Notes under the pieces: model-generated
The model's database searches: none
Told to the model about the DNA's origin: nothing
Seen by the model: the letters and a program-made list of their open reading frames with translations, nothing else
Part shown: piece after piece, positions 19,710 to 34,700 of the stretch
Position numbering within the stretch: the stretch's first letter is position 1
Layout: each line of letters begins with the position of its first letter
Position numbers and translations under genes: made by a program
Source of the DNA: Nyssa sinensis
Lineage: Eukaryota > Streptophyta > Magnoliopsida > Cornales > Nyssaceae
Direction: 5' to 3'
DNA: 64,000 bases
Assembly: GCA_008638375.1 (NCBI GenBank)
Contig: CM018052.1
Location: 12,731,506 to 12,795,505 of the forward strand

Positions 19710-22700
19710 AAATGGTATCAGACCAGAGTCTTAAGTTTTAGTGAGTCATGGGAGACAGGATTAGAGTACTAGAACTCTTAAAGTCTAAGAGTCAGTCGAT
19801 AGATAACACTGACATTACTAAGGGAGATTGTTATGTGAATACTGATTGTTATTTTACATATACATTAATGGATTATCTTTTACAGAAAAGGTTAACACTA
19901 GGAATACGCCGATAGCCAGAAATCATCTGGTTGAGATGGATTGGACAGATCAATTGAACAGAATAGAACGTCTTATGAAAAGAGTAATCAAGGCTCTACC
20001 TTGAATCAGGCCCCAGCGGTTGACCACTTACAATGAAGTAGTGGCACTAGCAAAGACCATAAAACGGGGCAAGAAAGAATTTACCAAAAAAGGTCAATTA
20101 TGACGATAGAGGCATAATTAAATGCCCCAACTGCCTAAAAGTCCACCAAGGATAATGTCTCAAAAACAGCACCGGGAGATGATTAGGCTACTGTACTAGT
20201 AGTCGCAGGTATTTTTCCAGTTGTTTACAACCTGCCCATATATTGTTTAAATATGGACTCTACGTATTGATTTATAGTTCCTGCATTTACTACTAAGTTG
20301 AACTTAGAAACAGAACCCCTAGGTTACATGTTAACTATTTTGATACCATCGAGAGATTATTATTGATGAATACTATATATTGGGGGAAAAGACTATACGC
20401 TATGATGGAAATCCATGATTCTTGAACGATTGAGATGATTAAGTAAATAGTGACCTTTAGAGAATAGTAGTATGTTTAAAGATAAATGATGAGGATTCTC
20501 AAAGAATGACACTGAAAATATTAGAGGAGATTTTGATAAATGTTATAGATGAATAACCGAGGCTTGAATAAGAGATAGTCTGAAGAAAACTTAATGGATA
20601 ATTACAGGAGGAGTTGATACTCTAAATAAATTCATGATGTACCAGAAATATGCAAATTCTTAAGTAAGTTATAAGTAGACCCTGATAACGTAAAGATGAA
20701 TAAAGTTTTGAAGACGATTACTAAATGAGGGAGATTGTCAGAATTGACCTTATGAAATATGATGATTTTAAAAAGAGGCTGCCACATGATGAACAAATAT
20801 TAGGAAGAAATTCAATGAATTTTGTGATCTAAGATAATATGTGACCCGATTTTAGTCAATACTCTATCAAGTTAGATGAAGGTAAATGATAAATGATTCT
20901 GAATAATTGTTAGAGATCAATGTGAACTAAATGATCGTAATGACTGAACTGGTAGTAAATCATTTAGAGAAACCATGAAATTGAGATGATATATGATTTT
21001 TGAGGTACTACGAGAAAATCATTATTCATGAATGATATACATAGAGCATATGAGGTACAGATCATAAGTACACGGCGATTTACTGATTAGTTACGCTCAA
21101 AGAAACTAAGAATCCGAGCATTGAAATAGTTAAATGATCGGTGACTTTTGGAGGACGATAGGTTGAATACTAAGGTTAAGAGTCTTCGGGAAAGACTATG
21201 CTTGACTGACTTTGATGTTCTTGGACGATTGAGATGATCAAATGAATAATGACTTTTGGGAGAAAGTAGTATGCTTAAGGGCAAAGGTTAAGGATTCTTG
21301 GGAAGAATCGTACCAGTGTCGAGGTTGATGACTCTTAAGTCATTAAGTTGTGAATCGATCAATGAATTTAGGGAACTATCATTTTAAAAAGGGCAACGGT
21401 TAATGCCCTTTTGGAAGATATAAGGTGACATAGAATTGGGATTGTGAAATCTTAGAGAATCGATGAATTTAACAACAAATATATATGAGAGATCGTTTGA
21501 GGAAGACTTAATGAATAGTAACATGAGGAGTTTGAGACTCCAGATGGATTGATGACACATAAAAGTATAAGGATTCTTGGGTGAGTCATATAGAGGAAAG
21601 ACAAATGGATCATTGGGAGGCAAATACTGATTGAATAAGACTATCAGGTGAACATTATGAAATGTGATGGTTCTAAAAGGAGATTGACACGGGATGAATG
21701 ATCATTGGAAAAAATTTAATGGATCTTGTTGATCTAGGTGACAATATGACCTAATTGTGGGTTGTACTTTATTAAGTTAGCTGAATCTATTCAAAAGATA
21801 AATGATTGATGACTCTAAATGACTTTTGGGGATTAACGTAACTGACAATTAAAGAGACAAAAATTAGGGCAAAATGTCTAGAAAATTGGTGATGACAACG
21901 ATTGTGCTAAGGTGATATATAATTCTTGGGCTATGAGAATAATTAAGATTGAGGTAGAAAGTAAGAATAACTAAATATGTGAAACTAAAGAAGTTGAGAA
22001 ATTCCATGGTGGGAAAAACTTGACATAATCTTGACTAACTTTCAATGTCAAATGTAATGATAAAATGATGGGATGGCTAATTGATGTGAACAATCCTGAA
22101 ATATGATATGAAGTCACAGAATGTACAAGGAACTCCCTATACAATTAAATAAGTTCTTTGAAAGAACAAATTTGTAAAATTTGAATAATGACTGGGGAGA
22201 GAAATGTAACATATAATGAAAAATCGAATATGATGACAAGCATAAGAAATGAGACATTTGAACAATCTTTCTGAGCAAGGGTAAGTGAAACCAAAATAAT
22301 GGTTATAAATTAAAAATTCATAAGACTCTGAGATTTGAACTGATCAAATGATGTGAAAGGCTCAAGGTAAACCCAATATGATGACACCGTTAAGAACACT
22401 TCAAAGTAAACTGTCATATGAAGAAGCAGTGAATTGGGTAAAAGACTACCCTAAATTTTTTCTAAGTATATGTACTATACTTTAATCCATGAAGGAATGA
22501 GACATAAAAATCTGTGAAAAGCTCGATTGTGAGCAAGAAAAAAAAAGGCATTCGTATCAGCCGATAATGTGAAAAAAATGGAGGAACTGATTTTCTCAAA
22601 CTATCTAAATCATAAAAGGATGAACACAAATTTGAAAACAAAGGCAGGAATGCCAATGAATCGTACCAAAATAATGAAATAATACAAAATGAAATGAAAA

Positions 22701-22988
22701 GAGGATTGATAAATCTTCAAGAAATGGACACGTGATTGAGAAATCACAAATGAAAACCTCAAATAAATCTGAGCTTACTTGTGTATGGGATAACTATTGT
22801 AATGCAAAGAGAATACGAGTAAACCGTCTTGGCACGAACCAAAAGATGTTCATGAAAACAAAAAGGGAATATGACGCTAAAATGCTAAAGGGGACTGTGA
22901 TGATGAAATTGGCCTGATGAGATAATAGAGATTCCTAGATATGCACATTCGAGTTTTGAGGACAAAACTCATTTTAAGAGGGGTAGAA
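19710..22988 (+). other. Internal region of element 1, non-coding
   Basis: A primer site (TGGTATCAGACCAGAGTC, 19713-19730; one change from the initiator-Met match TGGTATCAGAGC) is followed by 3.2 kb with no coding frame. A short stretch near 20009-20110 reads like a gag relic (TTYNEVVALAKT). Much of the rest is a diverged long direct repeat: 20400-21000 resembles 21215-21850, with shared phrases such as GATTGAGATGATTAA and GGATTCTC/GGATTCTTGG. A purine tract (AAGAGGGG, about 22976) precedes the 3' LTR. Element C has a related internal region. Confidence 0.7.
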
Positions 22989-23307
22989 TGTAATACCCCG
23001 ACCCAAATTGTAACCGAGCGAACCATGTAAACCCGATCCGTTAGGGCTTTATGTCATGACATCGAATGAAATGGACGATTTTGGAATCTCAATAGTTTGA
23101 ATGTATAGATGATGCTCGGGCGATGCCCGAGCAAGCCATGAACGAATATTGAAAAAAAAAAAAAATTATGTTATATATATATAGAGAGGAAATATGGATA
23201 TACATATATATAAGTAACTATACATATACCCTTTATAATATATACATATATATAGGGTGATATTGTATCTGTAACCTCCACCATAATGGAGGGGAGGGCG
23301 GGGTTAC

Positions 23308-23345
<38 letters not shown>

Positions 23346-24155
23346 AGGAAAACGTGGGGGAGGGTTGTTATATAACCTGAGCATGTGTTGCAGGCGTGAG
23401 GAAAACAGAAGAGGAGAACCAGAAGGAAAAGAGGAAGAGGAAGGAGGAAAGAAGAAGCAGCAGAGAGAGGCGCAGAAGGTAAGCCTCGCAGTTTTTTTTT
23501 TCTGTAAATTTATTTTGGCTTTTATTTAGAATTGCTCAAAGCTTGTATATAATAGTAGAATGTTGTTCTAGGGAGAAAAATAGGAATTCGGGAAGAAACT
23601 GCGAAGGAAACGGTTGAGAAATGGGGTAGATATAGTGTATGATCGGAAAATGTAAAGTTGTAATTTCATGCCTTTTCGTTGGGTTTTAAAGGCCAAAAAT
23701 GTTATAGGAATGTTTAAAATATTATTTGGAGAATTTTAGAATAAAAATAAAGGAGAAAAACCACAAGAAAAATAAAGAAAAAAAGGTTGCTGGGTTCGGT
23801 TTTTCGGTCACCAGTGCCGAAGATGGTGACCGGAGACCGTCAAAAAAATGTGAGGGACAACCACTGTTCAGTCAACGGGTCGGGTTGGAACCCAACCCAC
23901 TGCACGGTTCAGTGGGTTGTGTGAAACAACATCATTTTATGGTGTTAACTTAAATGGCTATGGGGAGTGTTTGGATATTAGGATAAGAAATCAAATTTAA
24001 ATTCAATTTGGGAATAGTGTTATCCCATCCCTGGTCCACTGTTTGGTTAAGAGGATTTGAGAAAAAAAATGCGCAGGGGCTACTGCCCCCACGGCTTGAA
24101 ATCAAGACCTATGGGTATGAACCATGAAGCACGAACCACTGTGCCACTAAGGCAC
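22989..24155 (+). repeat. Element 1, 3' LTR, first part
   Basis: Starts TGTAATACCCCGACCC right after the purine tract. It contains a (GA)n run at about 23312-23341, a TATA-rich stretch at about 23168-23260, and the antisense tRNA-like box pair (about 24060-24150) with a mutated B box. It is interrupted at 24155 by another LTR. Confidence 0.82.
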
Positions 24156-24532
24156 ACCCCGACCCAAATTGTAACCGAGCGAACCGTGTAAACCCGAGTC
24201 GATAGGGCTTTATGTTATAATGTCAAATGAAGTGGACGAGTTTGGATTTGAAATTGCTTTGAATGTATGGAGGATACCCGGGCGAAGCCCGAACAAGCCA
24301 GGGCAAACGAATAGCGATAAAAGAAAAAAAATATATAGAAAAAATGATAATAATAAATAAATAAATAAAAATAAGATAAAATAAAATGAAAATAAAATAA
24401 AAATGGGAAAAAATGGAGAAATTGAATATATGGACAATATATATATATATATGTATATATATAGGTATGAAAAGGATATATATATATATATATATATGTG
24501 AAGGTGTGTATATGTGTTATAACATGTAACAG

Positions 24533-24568
<36 letters not shown>

Positions 24569-27266
24569 AGAAGAAGAAGATGAAACAGAGACAGAGAGAG
24601 AGGAGAAATAAAAGGGGGGGTTATCAATTTAAAGCATGCCAATGCATGCATTAGAACTAGAAAAAAAAAAAAAAAAAAAAAGAAGAGGAAGAGAAACAGT
24701 TAGGCGTAAGAGAGGGGCGATTGTTTTATTGATTCAGAGGAGGGGTGGAACAAGAGAACCGAATTGGGACTGAAGCGTGGGGGGGGGAACATAAGGGGAA
24801 ACAAAGAAGAAGAGTGAAACGGGCAGGGAGATCGAGACTACGCATGACTTAGAACGGTAAGCTAGATCAATTCTGTCTTTTTAAATTTTGAGCACAAAGT
24901 ATAGATTTGAATGTAGGGACTTTAGGAGCATGGAAAGAGGATCATTTTTTAAAAATAAATGAAGGAAAATGGGTTAGAAATGAGAGAGAAATTAGCATGT
25001 GCAGGTTTTGGAAATTGAATTGGTTTGAGTGATTTTGAGCACGAAACTTTGTTTAAATCATGGTGAAATTATCCTCTTAGGTGCAAGAAATTTATAGGAT
25101 CAAAATTGGATCAAAACGGTGAAGAAAAAGGTGGAAAAATGGAAGGAAAATGAGTTGGCCGGAACATCGCATAGCTCCGGTGGAGCTGTAGTTTTCCCTA
25201 TTTTGGGGGAGATTCGACACTCCGATCGGAAAACTGAGGATAGATTTGAGTTTCCCATGACCTATAGGTATGAACCCCACTGAAAAATGCAAGAAAATCC
25301 ATCACCGGCGAGTCGTAGTTGACGGAAGGGATGATCGGTCGTGCGTGGGAAGGGTGCTGCGCGGTTGGGTTTTTGTTCCTTGATTTGGGCCAAACCAGGT
25401 CGGGTCAAACCCGACCCACCCATTCAGAGGCTGCCCAACACTGTTACTTTGTAGGTTAAGTTTTAAATTTGAGTTTGGGGGGTGTTTGGTTGTGAAGGAG
25501 AAGCTATCCATTGTTTGGCTTATAAGTGTACCGGGAATGAAAAAAGAAAAAAAAAGGTTGCACAAGGGTTGCATGCCCTGTGACTTGAACCTGTGACCAA
25601 GGGGGAAGGGTGGGAAGAATGGTTACACTTAATTAATTTACGTATTGGACTCAAATAATATATGCATTGGTTACACTTAATTAATTTAATAAATTAGTTT
25701 AAAATAATTAATTTCAAATTAAATTCTGATGCGTAAATTAGTTGAATGAATAATGAAAACTTATTGTTTTGGACCTTATGGATTCAATGGTGAGGTCCGT
25801 TTCACAAGATGGAGTTCCAAAAAATAAAATACTCGTAGAACGCCAAAATGACCAAAATGCCCCTAAGTCGAAGGTGAGTCAAACGGACTCTGATTGAGTT
25901 AAGTAAATAGTGGATTTTTATTATTTCAAACCTTCTGGACTCAATGGTAAAGTCCAAATTGTGGACACAGATCCCAAAAAATAGAGACACATAAAAGACC
26001 ATTTTGCCCTTGGGTAAATTAGTTTAAATCGGAAATCGTAAAAGCCTAAATTAGTAAAAGAGATAATCATGATAATGAGGCATAAATTTGATAAATGACA
26101 TTAAAACTAAAACATGTTTACTAATATATAGGAGACTCAAAAGGAAAAGGGAAGGTCACGAAATACTAAGACGCATTGATAAAGTAAGTGAATTTCTATA
26201 TCTTATACGTGGTTTTCCAAGCCACCTTATTTCTATTATTGCCAAAAATTTGTACTCATGTATGTAACCACTATTGTTATCCCACCATTGATATTGTCCT
26301 ATCTGGTGGTTGCCTATTGACTGTTACCTCATTATTGCTATGTTGTACTGCGCTTTGAACGACTTATTGATTGACGTTTATTGTATGTCATTCATACCTT
26401 ATGCTCTTCTTATAGAATTATGATAGAGTCTTGATTTATAATTGAATGTTAGATTTGTGCTCAGTCACAATATCCATCCGATTGCTTTCTGAGTTGGCAG
26501 GACCTACGGGTCAAGACTATGAAGGGACAAATGGTGATAGGGGTATTTTTATCGATTGACTGGACCTATGGGGCCAATTGACGGGACTTACGGGTCGAAT
26601 TCGTGATTGGACACATGGTGATGGGGGTGTTCTTACCTAGGGAGTTATGAGGGTATTTTGTGTGCATTGAAATGTTGACCGTTCACTCATTAATTGGACT
26701 TGACTATGACCGTTTCATTGTGGCAGTATTCATGTTGATTGTGATTATTGTGCTTTATCCATATCCATGCTACACTACTACTCACACTTGTTATTGGGCT
26801 TTACTATTCATTAACCTTGTGGCACTTTACTGTTAACTGCAATCGTTGTCATGACTGGTTATCATGTTACCTTGAATTCATGTTTTCCTATGTAATCCCT
26901 AATCCGTATTTGAGATAGGCTTTTACTTACTGAGCTTTGTTAGTTCATCTCATTCATTATATTTTTCAGGTAAGAATACTATAGAACCACAGTAAGAGGT
27001 TAGGAGCGTAAGGAGACAGTTGAGGAGCACAATAGAATAATATAGTCTTTCCCATGTACTCACCACCTAAGAGTGGTTAATTTTTAGGTCATTATTAGTT
27101 TTACTTTCAGTCTTTGAACAATATTTGTAATAAGGCTTCCGCACTTAAATGTTATGTTTATGTTATTTACTGTTATCATTGATACAAAGAATGAAAAAAG
27201 TAGGGATAGCCATTGGGTCGGCCTCATGACACGAGATCCGCATAGGGTGGGTTTCGGGTCGTGACA
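24156..27266 (+). repeat. Solo LTR of a related family, missing its first six bases
   Basis: Runs from ACCCCGACCC to GTCGTGACA, about 3.1 kb, in the plus orientation. It lies between the two halves of a continuous host LTR (GGCAC | TATGTGG; intact copy GGCACATGTGG). No internal region is present, so it is a solo LTR. The expected first bases TGTAAT and a target duplication are absent, so the left junction has been altered. It holds a run of 34 A (24533-24566), AT microsatellites (about 24440-24497) and a B-box-like remnant (25582-25590). Confidence 0.75.
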
Positions 27267-28497
27267 TATGTGGTCTTACTTCACCCAAATAATATATATT
27301 ACAATTATACTTTAATTAATTAATTTAGTTAGCTATTAAATTAATTTTTGATATCCAAATTAAGCAAATGAATAGTATAAATTTACTATTGTGGACCTTA
27401 TGGATCTAATGGTGAGGTCCGTTATACGAGATGGGATCTCGAAAAATAAAATATCCATAGAAATGCCAAATGACCAAAATGCCCTTAGTCAAATGTGAGT
27501 CAAACGGACTCCGATTAAACTAAGTGAATAGTGAATATTTATTATTTCAAATATTATGGACTCAAAAATGAAGTCCGATTTGTGAAAATAGGTCCCAAAA
27601 AATAGAGATATGTAAAAGTGTAAAATGACCATTTTAAGCTTTTTAGTATAGAAGTCCAAATTGGAAACCGTGAAGCCCTAAACTGAATTTTTTTAGCATT
27701 CCAGACACAATAATAGAGTCTAAATTAGTAAAAGAGATATTTATGATAACAAAGTATAAAATTTGATGAATAGCCTTAGAATTGAGACATGTTTACTGAA
27801 TTATAGGGAAATCAAAAAGGAAGGAAAATGTGACAGGATACTAAACTAGAATGCACTGATAAGATAGTAAACCCTATCTCTTACATGTGGTATTCCAAGC
27901 CACGTTCATTCTATTACTACCAATTTTGTACTTTTGTGCGTACCCACTGTTATTGTTCCACAATTGATATTGTCCTAACTTGTGGATGTTTATTGACTGC
28001 AATATCATTGAATGTTATGTTATATTGTGCCTTGTTATATTTTCATTGCATGATATTCCATTTTTATCCAATTCTTATGGAATCACAAATAATCATGATT
28101 TATTATGAATGCCGGATTTGTGCTCAGCCACAATATCCATCCGATGCTTTCTGATTGACAGGACCTACGGGTCAATTGACAGGACCAATGGGTTGAGTCT
28201 GTGAATGGACATATGGTAATTAGGGCATTTTATATGCATTAAGGTTAAGGACCGAGGGTATGCCAGGCCCTAAAAGACCGAGGGTCTGCCAAACCCTAAA
28301 CAGAGTAAATGCATTATTTATGTTTGACTGCTATGTTTACGTTTAGTGGATTCATAGGATGTTGTCATTACCTATGAATAATTCTATGTTAATAGTTCAC
28401 GCATTGATTGTTACCGATCTATTGTGGCAGTATTGTTATGTTGACTGATGTTTATTGAGCTTCTCTATGTTCATGTTATACTATTACTTATGATAGA
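27267..28497 (+). repeat. Element 1, 3' LTR, second part
   Basis: Resumes the LTR after the solo LTR and is homologous to 6099-6483 plus 18360-19200. It is cut at 28497 by element C. No coding sequence is seen. Confidence 0.82.
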
Positions 28498-31400
28498 TGT
28501 AATACCCTGACCCAGATCGTACCCGAGCGAGCCATGTAAACCGAACCGATTGAGCTTTATGTCATGGTATCGAAAGGAACAGACGATTGTGAAATTTAAA
28601 TGGTTTTGAATATACGGACAATGACGGGCTATATCGAGCAAGCCATTAACGAATATAGAAATAAAAAATAAAATAGGAATTTGAAAGAAATAAAAATGGG
28701 AAATTAAATATATATATATATGGATATGGATATATACAGGTGTGACCATGTAAATGAAGAAAGAAAATGTATATATATATATATATATATATATCTGTAT
28801 ATGTGTGTGTGGTGTAACTGCTGTAACCGAAGGAAAAAGAAGAAAAAAAAAACGGATGGGGGGGAATTGAAGTGTAGAATCTGGAAGGGCGCGGGAGAGA
28901 GGGAGATCGAGAAGGGGCGGTTTCTCTTCCAAAAAACCGTGTCTCTTGGTTGTATATACAGCCGTAGAAGCAGAGAAAGAAGAGAAGAAGAAAAAAAAAA
29001 AAAAAAAAACAGAAAACAGAGGGACGGCTGGTCGCTAGAACAGAGGAAGAAAAGGAAGGAAAAGAGGAAGAAGAAGGAGGAGATAGGCCAAGGGGCACCT
29101 TGCGTGAGTTGTGAAAGAAGCGGAGGAGGAAACGAGCCAAGATAAACCGGGTCTGGGTAGTGAATTCGGAAGTGAAAGCCGTGATCGCTCTGTACGCACG
29201 ATTGGGTGAGTGTGAGTAATTTTCAGTGTTTAAATTTGTTCAAAGCATGAATTATTGTGTGATATAGATTTTGTGAAGCATGGGAAATTATTTGATTTAT
29301 GCATGGATATAGTTAGTGTTGGAATTGTTAGAATTGAACCAAGGAAAACAAAAATTTAACAAAACCGGACAGAATATAAAACTGGGCGCAACAGTGAAAA
29401 CGGAGGAGAAAAACTGATCGGGTGGGGCGATTTTGATGCGATTAATTGGGCTAGATCATGGGTAATTGATTCTCTTGGGTGTATGGAAATTTTAGAATCA
29501 AATTGGGGTTGAAACCGTAGGAGAAAAACAGAGAAAAACGGAAGGGAAAGGGGCTGCCGGAAAACCGCACAGCCCCTGGTGCGCTACTGTTCCGATCATT
29601 TTGGGAGTGCTCCGGCACTCCGATTTGAAATCCGACGGTAGATTTGAGTTGCCCATAACTCGTAGGTGTTAACCCCGCTGAAAAACGCAAGAAACCCGTC
29701 ACCGGCGAGTCGCCGTTGACGAAGAAGACAACCTGTACGCTGGAAATGGCTGCTGCGCGGCTGCTGTTTTCCGATTTTATTTTGGCCAAACCGGGTTGGG
29801 TCTGACCTGACCCACCCATTCAGATGACTGCCCAACACTTGTACTTCATGGGTAAATTTTTAAATTCGAGTTTAGATAGTGTTTGGTTAGAAAGGAGAGC
29901 TATCCAATGGTTGGCTTAAACTTGAACAGGAAATAAAAAAAAAAAAATGAAACATGTATTAACAGAAAATGAAAAAAATGGTATGGGCAGCGAATTGAAC
30001 CTGTGACCAAAGGGGAAAGGGTGAGAAGCTTAGCCACTGTGCCACCAAGGCACATGTGGTCTGTTTGGGCTCAAATACTAATATGTATTAGCTAGATTAA
30101 TTAATGTAAATAAATGGTTTAAATGAATAAATTTCAAATTTAATTTCGACGCGTAAATTTGTAGAATGAATAATGAAAACTTACTATTTTGGACCCACTG
30201 AATTTAATGGTGAGGTCCATTTTACGAGACGGAGTCCCGAAAAAAATAAAATAACCGTAGAATGCCAAAATGACCAAAATGCCCCTACGTTGAAGGTTAG
30301 TCAAACGGACTCCGATTTAGTTAAGTAAATAGTGGATTTTTATTAATTCAAACCTACTGGACTCAACGGTGAAGTCCAACTTATGAAAACAGAACCCAAA
30401 AAGTAGAGACACGTAAATGACCATTTTGCCCTTGGGTAAATTAAGTGTAAAATGGAAATCGTAAAGCATAAATTAGTACGGGAGGTATTTAGAGTAACGA
30501 GGCATAAATTCGGTAAATGATATGAAAGCTGAAACGTGTTTATTGATTTATAGGCAAGTCAAAAGGAAAGGAGAAAGTCACGGGATATTAAGACGTTGAT
30601 GAGGTAAGTGGATTCCTATCTTTGATACGTGGTTTCCAAGCCACGTTCTTTCCATTACTGCCAATCTTGTACTCATATATGTATTCACTGTCATTGTTCC
30701 CACCATGGATATTGCTCTACCTGGTGGATGCCTATTGGTTGATGTTGCATGACTGATTCATTTCACTGATAACCATTTACTGTATGTTACGTTATGATGT
30801 TCCATGTTTTGTACATTCATATGGAATACTATAGAATCTTAATTTATGTTAAGTGCCGGGTTTTGTGCTCAGTCACATTACCTATCTGATGCTATCTCAT
30901 TGACTGGGACCAACAGGTCAAAAAGGACATGTGGCAATTATGGCGTTTTTACGCATTAAGGAAAATGGGCATTTTATATGCATTTATGTTAATGGGGGTA
31001 TGCCGGGCCCCAAAAGACCGAGGGTCTGCCAAACCCTGAACAGAGTAAAGGCATCATCCTTGTTAATTGATATTGTTCTATGTTGATTGGTTTGATTCAT
31101 TGGACTTGACTGTGACCGTTTCATTATGGCAGTATTTATGTTGATTGTGTTCATCGAGCCTATTCTATATTCATGCTACACTGTTACTCTTGACGGTTAT
31201 TGTACGTTGTCATTCATTGGTTACTCTTGACTGTTATTGTACCTTGTCGCTCATTGGCCATTGTGGCAATTTACAGTTGACTGGAATCGTTATCATGACT
31301 GGCTATCATGTTACTTTGACTTGTATTCATTTATGTCATCCCCACCCGTATTGGGGATAGGCTTCTACTTACTGAGTTTGTAGCTCACCCCTTACTAAAT

Positions 31401-31705
31401 TTTTTAGGTGAGAATGTGACAGAACCATAGTAGGAGATCAGGAGCTTAAGGAGACAGTTGAGGAGCATAAGAGTAATGAATGAAGTCTTTCCCATGTACT
31501 CACCACCTAAGAGTGGTTTAAGATCAGTTTATTGTTAGTTTGAAGTTTAGTCTTTGAATAATAATTGTAATAAAGCTTCCGCACTTTAATGTCATGTCTA
31601 TATTATTTACTGTTATCATTGGTAAAAGAATGGAAAAAGTAGGGACGGCCATTGGGTCGGCCCCACGATACGAGATCCGCATAGGGTGGGTTTCGGGTCG
31701 TGACA
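28498..31705 (+). repeat. 5' LTR of element C
   Basis: TGTAATACCCTGACCC to GGGTCGTGACA. It includes AT microsatellites near 28710-28795, an A/G-rich stretch at 28830-29090, the antisense tRNA-like boxes at 29992-30044 and the GGACY-type repeats near 30180-30400. Open frames on either strand over 28646-29140 come from low-complexity sequence. Confidence 0.9.
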
Positions 31706-34700
31706 GCTTGGTATCAGAGCAAAGTCTTAGGTTCTAGTGAGTCATGGGAGACAGGATTAGAGTACTAGAATTGTTAAAGTCTAAGAGTTAGTCGATGGAT
31801 AATACTGACATTACTAGGCTAGACTTTTATGCGAACACTGACAGTTATTTTACGTATACATTGACTGATTATCCTTTACAGGAAAGGTTAACACCAGTAG
31901 ATGATTGGGCTACTGTACCAGTGTCCGTAGGTATTTTTCAGTTACTTACAATCTGCCCATATATTGTCTAGAAAAATTGATTTATAGTTCCGCATTTACT
32001 GTTAGGTTGAACTTTGAAACAGAACCTCGAGGCTACTTGTTAACTGTTTCGATGCCATTGAGAGCTTGTTATTGATGAATACTATATATCGGGGAAAAGA
32101 CTATATGTTATCGGTGATCCTTGAACAATTGAGATGATTGGTAATTAATAACCTTTAAGGAAATAGAAATATGTTTAAAAGAAAAACGAGGAGGATTCTC
32201 AAGGAATGACATTGAAAATATTTGAAGAGATTTCTATAAATGTTATGGATAGATAACCGAGGCTTGAATGAGAGATAGTTTGTAAGAAACTGAATGGATA
32301 ATTTTAGGAGGACCAAAAATATGAAAATTCTCGAGTAAGTCAAAGGTAGACATTGATAGGGTGAAGATGAGTAAAGTGGTGAAGACAATTACTAAATGAG
32401 CAAGATTGCTAGAATTGATCTTATGAACTGTGATAATTTTGGAAAGAGGCCGACACATGATGAATGAAATATTCGGGAGAGATCCATAAATCTTGTAATC
32501 TAAGATGAGGTGTGATACGATTTTAGTCAATACTCTACCAAGTTAGATGAAGGTAAATGATAGAAGATTCTGAATAACTGTTGGAGGTCAATGTGATTCA
32601 AATTATTGTAAAGACAGAACTGGTAGTAATCATATAGAGAAACCATGAAATTGAGATGATACATGATTCTGAGGTATTACGAGGAAATCATTATTGAATG
32701 ATATATATAAGGCATATGAGATATAGATCATAAGTAGACGGTTATTAACCGATTAGATATCTTTGGAGGAACTAAGAATTCGAGGATTTAAATAGTTAAA
32801 TGATTGGTGACTTTTGGAAAACGATAGCTTGATTAAATACTAAGGTTACTAGTTTTCGGGAAAGACTATGCTATGACTGACTTGATGTTTCTTGGACGAC
32901 TGAGATGATTAAATGAATAGTAACTTTTGGGAGGAAGTAGTATGCTTGAGGACAAAGGTTGAGAATTCTTAGGAAGAATAATACCCGTGTTGAGGTGGAT
33001 GACTCTTAAGTCATTACATTGGAATTGATCTATGAATTGGGGGAAACTAGCATTTTAACAAGGGCAACAGCAAATGCTCTTTTAAAAGATATAAGGTGAC
33101 ATAAAGTTGGGATTGTGAAATCTTGGAAAGTCGAGGAATTTAACAACAAGTCTATGTAAGAGATGGTCTGAGGAAGACTTACTGAATGGTAACATGAAGC
33201 GTTAAGACTCGAGATGGACTGACGATATGTCAGAATTAGGAAGATTTTTGAGTGAGTCACATAGGGTAAAGACAAATGCATTATTGGTAGACAGAGATTG
33301 ATTAAATGAGATTATCAAATGAACATTTATGAACTGTGATGGTCCTTAAAGGAGATTGACACGTGATAAATGATAGTTGGGAAAATTCAATGGATCTTAT
33401 TAACCTAGGTAACAATAGGACCTAATTGTGGGTTATACTTTATTGAGCTAGCTGAATCTAACTCAAAAGATAAATGATTGATGACATTGAATGATTTTGA
33501 GGATTTACGTGACCTAGCAATTAAAGAGACGAAAATTGTGGCATACATAATGCATATAAAAACTAGTGAGGACAATGACTGTGCTAAAGTGATACCTAAT
33601 TAATTGGGTTGCGAGAACAATCAAGATCAAGGTAGAAAGTAGGAATAACTGAATTGTGACACAAAGGAAGTAGGGAATTTCCATGATGGAAAAAAAAAAA
33701 TTTGATATCGTTGTGATAAACTTTGAATGTCAAATGTAACGAAAAAATGATTAGACGACTAAATGATGTGAACAATCCTAAAATATGATATGAAGTCACA
33801 GAATGTACAAGAGACTCCCTCTACAGTTGAAAAAGTTCTTGAAAGAACGAAATGAAAAAAATGAATAACGACCGGGGAGAGAAATGTAACATATGATGGA
33901 AAACCGAATATAATGACGAGGATAAGAAATGAGACAGTTGAACAACCTTTCTGAGCGAAGGTAAGTAAAACCAAAATGATGGTTATAAAATTAAAAAGTC
34001 ATAAGACTTTGAGATTTAAACTAATCAAATGATGTGGAAGGCTCAATGTAAACCAAATGTGATTGCACAGTTAAGAACATTTCAAAGTAGATTATCATAT
34101 GAAGAATCAGTGACTGGGGTAAAAGATTTCTCAAAAAATTGTCTAAGTATACATACTATACTTTAATGAGAAATCAAAATCTATGAAAAGCTCGATCTTG
34201 AGCAAGGAATAAAAGACCTTCGTACTAGTCTATACCTTGAAAAATGGAGGAACTGAATTCCTCAGCCTATCTAATTCATAAAAGGATAAATGCACACTAA
34301 TCTGAAAACAAAACAGGCAAACCAATGAGTAGTACAAAAATAATGAAATAATACAAAATGAAATGAAAAGAGGATCGATGAATCTCTAAGAAATGGACAC
34401 GTGATTGAGAATCACCAATAAAAATTTTGAATAAATCTGAGGCTACCTATGTAAGGGATAAATATTGTAACGCAAAGAGAATACGAGTAAACCGTCTCAA
34501 CACAAACCAAAAAATGCTCATAGAAACGAAAAGGAACATGATACCATGTCCTTAGTAAAACTTAAACCACTTGAACGAAAAGTCCAAAACACTTTAAACG
34601 ATAGAAATGGTGTAGTCTAGTTACGTCGTTGATTTCCTATGACGTCTACCAAAGAAACGGATCGAAAAGAAAAGATCAAGGTATCAGATACCTTTACTTG

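Noticed and set aside
28646..29140. Open frames of 140-165 codons on both strands in element C's 5' LTR (also 35396-35833)
   Set aside because: They consist of A/G-rich low-complexity and microsatellite sequence, overlap each other on opposite strands and shift with repeat length between the two LTRs.
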